Below, in pieces: positions 5,497 through 8,777 of a stretch of DNA of 8,777 bases. This DNA comes from an uncultured Granulosicoccaceae bacterium. GTDB taxonomy: Bacteria; Pseudomonadota; Gammaproteobacteria; CALCKW01. The stretch lies in the NCBI GenBank assembly GCA_937941555.1, contig CALDHJ010000135.1, forward strand, positions 1 to 8,777, written 5' to 3'. Each line of letters starts with the position of its first letter. The first letter of the stretch is position 1. The translations under genes were made by a program, and so were the position numbers. The notes under the pieces are model-generated. The model did no database searches. It was not told the origin of the DNA and saw only the letters and a list, made by a program, of their open reading frames with translations.

Positions 5497-6405
5497 TCAG
5501 GCACCCGGTTCGTTGCGGGCCGCCGCCCGCAGCAACGCTCGGTTCAAGCGGTGTTCGCGGTAGACCGTGAACAGCGCCGCCAACACGATGATGCTCGCGC
5601 CGAGCCAGGTCTGTTTCGAGGGCAACTGGTCGAACACGATGAAGCCAAGCAACACCGCATACAGCAAGCGTACGTAATCGAGCGAGGCCAGCATCGACGC
5701 TTCGCCGTTGCGGTAGGCATCGATGTTCAAGCGCTGGGCGAGAAACGAGATCCCACCCATCGCCAACAACAACGCCCACTGCTCGGGCGTCGGCCAAACC
5801 CAGAACCACAACCCGAAGGGCGCCACCGCCGCCCCCACACCGACCGCCTGCCACGCCATCACGGTACGCGTGCTGTCGGTCTTGGTGAGCAGCCGAACCA
5901 CCACCATGATCAGCCCGACGATTGCCGCCGAGACGAGCGCCGCCAGGGTCCAGAATGACAAGCCGGTCCCGCCGGGCTGGAGCATCACCATCACCCCCGC
6001 AAAACCCACGGCAACGGCGCTCCAGCGGTAGACCCCAACGGTCTCACGCAAGATGATCACGGCAAAGATGGTCAGAAAGAAGGCCTTGGCAAAACCGATC
6101 GCCGTGGCGTCGGCCAGCGGCAGATTGATCACTGCGCCGAAGCCGAGCAACATCGCGAGCAAGGCGCCACTTACCCGGACCCCGTGCAGCACGGGTCGCT
6201 CGGTGCGCAGCAGCGAGATGCCGACCTCGCGAAACGCCGGTGCCAGCAAGACGGTTATGGTGAGCTGACGCACCAGCACGATCTGGACAACCGGAATACC
6301 GCTGCCGAGCAGCTTGATGCACACCGCCACCAGCGAAAAGCCGGCCGCCGCCATCATCAGTAACACCGCGCCGCGCAAGTTTGGGGAGAGAGAATCGAGT
6401 TTCAC
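5497..6405 (-). CDS. EamA-family (DMT superfamily) transporter permease
   Basis: About 302 residues with roughly ten hydrophobic helices in two repeated halves, the arrangement of EamA/RhaT-like transporters. The first half begins LRGAVLLMMAAAGFSLVAVCIKLL. It contains a glycine-rich helix end and ADATAIGFAKAFFLTIFAV, then LRETVG at the end of the first repeat. The second half carries the matching SMLASLDYVRLLYAVLLGF and a terminal charged tail. Substrate cannot be told; relatives export amino acids, metabolites or drugs. The start is uncertain. The frame is open to a TTG at 6444; I chose GTG 6405 because family proteins usually begin about a dozen residues before the LRGA segment. No good ribosome-binding site marks any choice. 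Confidence 0.85.
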   Translation of the reverse strand: MKLDSLSPNLRGAVLLMMAAAGFSLVAVCIKLLGSGIPVVQIVLVRQLTITVLLAPAFREVGISLLRTERPVLHGVRVSGALLAMLLGFGAVINLPLADATAIGFAKAFFLTIFAVIILRETVGVYRWSAVAVGFAGVMVMLQPGGTGLSFWTLAALVSAAIVGLIMVVVRLLTKTDSTRTVMAWQAVGVGAAVAPFGLWFWVWPTPEQWALLLAMGGISFLAQRLNIDAYRNGEASMLASLDYVRLLYAVLLGFIVFDQLPSKQTWLGASIIVLAALFTVYREHRLNRALLRAAARNEPGA

Positions 6406-6535
6406 ACCCAAGTGTAGCAGCGCGCTTTCTCGCCCTGCGGGCAACGACCGACGCCGGAACGGTTGCCGCTGCGGCTAAAGCTTGCCGCCCGCGTGCCGTG
6501 ACAAGGAATAGGCTCACCCGATTGCGGAACCCGAG
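6406..6535. other. Divergent intergenic gap with small hairpins
   Basis: This stretch separates the permease gene from the 89-residue exported protein. It holds GCCC-TGC-GGGC (6432-6442) and GCCGC-T-GCGGC (6465-6475), both short and without T-runs. The left part may belong to the permease reading frame if a TTG start at 6444 is used. No convincing promoter is seen. Confidence 0.4.
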
Positions 6536-6805
6536 ATGAAACCTGCCACCTGCCGTACCCTGCTTGCCGCTGTTGCACTGCTGGCAACGTCCTCTGCGCT
6601 CGGCGCGAGCTTTCCGCACACCCCGGAGGCCCGCCCGGTGCCGGCAGTGGGCACAACGCAAGCCATGGTGGTCGAACAGTTCGGACAGCCCACCAGCGGT
6701 ATCGCCAGCCAATTGTTCGGCGCCACCCGCATCGATGTCTGGGACTTCGGCACCTTCCGAGTCTTCATGCGCGACGGCAAAGTGCTCGAGAGCCGCCGCT
6801 GGTAG
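6536..6805 (+). CDS. Small exported BamE/SmpA-like protein of unknown function
   Basis: An 89-residue protein. Residues 1-24 form a Sec leader ending in SALGA, with cleavage near 22-24; no lipobox cysteine is placed for lipoprotein processing. The mature 65 residues read as helix then strands: MVVEQFGQPTS is the helix and turn seen in many small gammaproteobacterial periplasmic proteins, and IDVWDFGTFRVFMRDGKVLESRRW is the paired-strand end. This helix, Gly-x-Pro turn and Trp strand resemble the BamE/SmpA fold, but no specific family is claimed. It is similar in plan to the exported 175-residue protein at 1249-1776. The ATG at 6536 gives the leader directly; the ribosome-binding site is weak. 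It is followed after 92 bases by the MscS gene on the same strand. Confidence 0.75.
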   Translation: MKPATCRTLLAAVALLATSSALGASFPHTPEARPVPAVGTTQAMVVEQFGQPTSGIASQLFGATRIDVWDFGTFRVFMRDGKVLESRRW

Positions 6806-6861
6806 GACACCCGTGAGCCGTCGGGCACATAACCGATGGCGGCGTTTCGGGCGCGGTGACA

Positions 6862-6867
6862 TAAAAT
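6862..6867 (+). promoter_or_regulatory. Weak candidate -10 for the MscS gene
   Basis: TAAAAT stands out as an AT-rich hexamer in the 92-base gap before the MscS gene, 30 bases before its ATG. It matches the sigma-70 -10 at five of six positions. No good -35 is seen at the right distance, so the call is weak. Confidence 0.3.
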
Positions 6868-6897
6868 TCTAGGGAAAGCGCCCCGGACAAAGACTTG

Positions 6898-8777
6898 ATG
6901 CCCCCATTTCTGCCGCTGTTGCGGCTGCTGCTGTTGGTCGCAGGCGTCGCGCTGCCGACGCTCACGAGCGCGGTCGGGACCGACCTGCTTGGCACGAGCG
7001 AGGCCGATCCCGCCACCGTGATCGGCCCGCTTGCCACGCCAGAAGATGTCGACGATGCCGTTGCCCGGCTCAGCGACGCCCAGGTGCGCGCCGTGCTGCT
7101 GGACCGCATGGACGCGGTGGCCCGCGACGACAACACCGCCGCCGAGGCGGTACGTATGAGCCTTGTTGACCTGACCAACCGCACGGTCGACGGCTTGCAG
7201 CGAAACATCAGCACGGCTGTTGTAGAGCTGCCAGCAATGTTTCGCTGGCAAGCCCACGCCTTCAACGTGTTCAGCAGCACCCGCCAATGGCAGGGCATCG
7301 CCCGCTTTCTCGGGGTCATTGCCCTCGCTGTGGTGATCGGTCTACTCGCTGAGCGTGTGGTTGCAGCTATCGTGCGCCGATGGCGTTCCACGATTGAGTT
7401 CGAAGAGCGCCCGGCAGGCCTTTTTGCCGCCGTTCGCAAGCTGGCCCTGCGCCTCGCCTTCGATCTGATCGCTCTGATCGCGTTCTTCTATATCACCCGG
7501 CTGGTCGCGACGAGCCTCGCCATGCCCCAGGACGCCGCCCTGACCCGGCTGTTCATGATCGATTTTGTGGTGCTGCCTCGTTTGGTTGCTGCGGCAGCGC
7601 GGTTTGTCCTCGCGCCCAACCACGCCGAGTTCAGACTCATCAATACCGACGATCAAACGGCCGTGCGCATGTCGCGCCACGCCATCACCTGGGTCGTCTT
7701 GATCGGCTTTTCCGACTTCGTCTTGCAATTCAATCAGATCAACGGCGTGCCGTTCGATGCCAGCCATGTGGTGTTCTGGTTGAACCTGATGACGTACGCC
7801 TACCTCGGCTGGGCCGTCTGGCAGACCCGCAACGCCCTGCCCGCCATGTTACTCGGTCGCGACGGCGACAACACGGCAGCCGAGCGCTGGGTCGCACAAC
7901 ACTACGCAACCTTGGCACTCGCACTTGTGCCGCTGAGTTGGCTGCTGGTTGAAGTACTCAACATTAACCGTCAGTTCCAGTTGGTGCAGGACGGCGGCGT
8001 GCTGGTGTTTGTGGCCCTGTTGATGTCCGCACCGCTTTTCGACACGGCCGTACGCGGCACGGTGAAAGCCCTGATCGGCGAATTCTCCGGCGAGGGTAAA
8101 ATCGCCGAACAGGCGTTCCGCTCAACCCGCCGCAGCATGATCCGCATTGGTCGGGTGCTGCTGTTCGCGCTGTTTCTGATCATCACCGTTCCACTTTTCG
8201 AACTGGACATGGATACCATGTCCGGCAGCGGCCTGATCGGCGAATTGATCAACCGCCTGATCGACGTGTTGTTCCACATTGCTGTCGGCTACCTCGTGTG
8301 GGAACTGGTCACGCTTGCGTTCAATCGACGCCTCGCTGCCGAGCAAACCGCGTCCACACAATCGGATGAGGACAATTTCGGTGGCGAAGGTGGCGGCGCC
8401 GGGGTATCGCGCCTCGCAACAGTTCTGCCACTCGCCCGTTGGACCCTCCAGGCACTGATCATCAGCACCACGGTGCTGATCGCGTTGAGCGAGATGGAAG
8501 TCGATATCACCCCACTCCTAGCCGGTGCCGGTGTGGTCGGTCTGGCCGTCGGCTTCGGCGCACAGAAACTCGTTGCCGACGTCGTCTCAGGCATTTTCTT
8601 CCTGATCGATGACGCATTTCGCGCGGGCGAATACGTCGACATCGAGGGCACCGTCGGCACGGTCGAGTCGATCTCCCTTCGCTCGATGCAATTGCGCCAT
8701 CACCGCGGCGCCATCCACACCATCCCCTACGGGGAGATCCCGCGTATCACCAACTATTCGCGCGACTGGGTGATCAT
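6898..8777 (+). CDS. Large multi-span mechanosensitive channel, MscS family, 3' end cut by window edge
   Basis: The frame is open from ATG 6898 to the window edge, 626 codons and still running. Residues 1-25 form a Sec leader ending in TSA. A soluble, acidic, probably periplasmic region (about 26-125) follows. About ten hydrophobic segments come next, near residues 130-160, 182-208, 218-240, 263-280, 290-308, 335-355, 368-382, 415-435, 453-475 and 505-532. The pore helix is unmistakable: AGAGVVGLAVGFGAQK from residue 542, then GIFFLIDDAFRAGEYVDI, the start of the beta domain that reads GTVGTVESISLRSMQLR and IPYGEIPRITNYS. This is the conserved MscS core at its usual C-terminal place. Extra N-terminal spans with a periplasmic part resemble large MscS relatives such as MscK or YbdG-like channels. 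It opens under membrane tension to release solutes in osmotic downshock. The start lacks a strong ribosome-binding site. Confidence 0.92.
   Translation, partial: MPPFLPLLRLLLLVAGVALPTLTSAVGTDLLGTSEADPATVIGPLATPEDVDDAVARLSDAQVRAVLLDRMDAVARDDNTAAEAVRMSLVDLTNRTVDGLQRNISTAVVELPAMFRWQAHAFNVFSSTRQWQGIARFLGVIALAVVIGLLAERVVAAIVRRWRSTIEFEERPAGLFAAVRKLALRLAFDLIALIAFFYITRLVATSLAMPQDAALTRLFMIDFVVLPRLVAAAARFVLAPNHAEFRLINTDDQTAVRMSRHAITWVVLIGFSDFVLQFNQINGVPFDASHVVFWLNLMTYAYLGWAVWQTRNALPAMLLGRDGDNTAAERWVAQHYATLALALVPLSWLLVEVLNINRQFQLVQDGGVLVFVALLMSAPLFDTAVRGTVKALIGEFSGEGKIAEQAFRSTRRSMIRIGRVLLFALFLIITVPLFELDMDTMSGSGLIGELINRLIDVLFHIAVGYLVWELVTLAFNRRLAAEQTASTQSDEDNFGGEGGGAGVSRLATVLPLARWTLQALIISTTVLIALSEMEVDITPLLAGAGVVGLAVGFGAQKLVADVVSGIFFLIDDAFRAGEYVDIEGTVGTVESISLRSMQLRHHRGAIHTIPYGEIPRITNYSRDWVI

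Noticed and set aside
6406..6444. TTG start for the permease at 6444
   Set aside because: TTG is a rare start, no ribosome-binding site precedes it, and the extra 13 residues do not resemble the family N-terminus. Not excluded.
6514..7287. Minus-strand open frame of about 257 codons
   Set aside because: It is antisense to the 89-residue exported protein and the start of the MscS gene and matches nothing.
1..8777. CRISPR arrays, tRNA genes, insertion sequences, integrase or attachment sites
   Set aside because: No regularly spaced repeats, cloverleaf-like sequences, transposase or recombinase motifs, or flanking direct repeats were seen on reading through both strands.

Overview
The window is GC-rich, gene-dense chromosomal DNA of a proteobacterium. 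It is most likely a gammaproteobacterium, because QmcA-type SPFH plus NfeD, TadA, YjbQ and BamE/SmpA-like lipid-envelope-style small exported proteins occur together. Genus cannot be decided from the sequence. No tRNA, rRNA, CRISPR array, transposase, integrase or phage gene was seen, and base composition looks even throughout, so this reads as a core or near-core housekeeping and envelope region rather than an island.

Layout, left to right. (1) Minus strand, 1-1147: a glutathione S-transferase (GST) gene whose stop overlaps the GTG start of a dienelactone-hydrolase-like alpha/beta hydrolase; the hydrolase runs off the left edge only a few residues short of its probable end. (2) 1249-1776 plus: an unassigned exported 175-residue protein. 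(3) 1801-2214 minus: a YjbQ/UPF0047 protein. (4) 2215-2359: a divergent regulatory gap holding a strong inverted repeat and a candidate promoter. (5) 2360-3774 plus: a two-gene operon for a QmcA-like SPFH protein and its NfeD partner. (6) 3788-4450 minus: a soluble helical protein with a degenerate chemoreceptor signalling-tip hairpin, the most unusual gene here. (7) 4529-4990 minus: tRNA adenosine deaminase TadA. (8) 5062-5493 plus: an exported rhodanese with a twin-arginine leader. (9) 5497-6405 minus: an EamA-family (drug/metabolite transporter superfamily) permease. (10) 6536-6805 plus: an 89-residue exported protein. (11) 6898 to the right edge, plus: a large multi-membrane-span MscS channel, incomplete.

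The genes do not form one pathway. Two local units are clear. The hydrolase and GST are translationally coupled and suggest electrophile or aromatic-compound handling. The SPFH/NfeD pair is a membrane-microdomain operon. Several neighbours act at the envelope (SPFH, NfeD, MscS, EamA permease, three exported proteins). Most other genes stand alone on alternating strands, with very short convergent gaps (24, 13 and 3 bases).

The main candidate for something undescribed is the 220-residue protein at 3788-4450. It keeps the fold signature and two key contacts of a methyl-accepting chemotaxis protein tip, but lacks sensor, membrane spans, HAMP, and the Glu/Arg pair used for trimer and kinase contacts.
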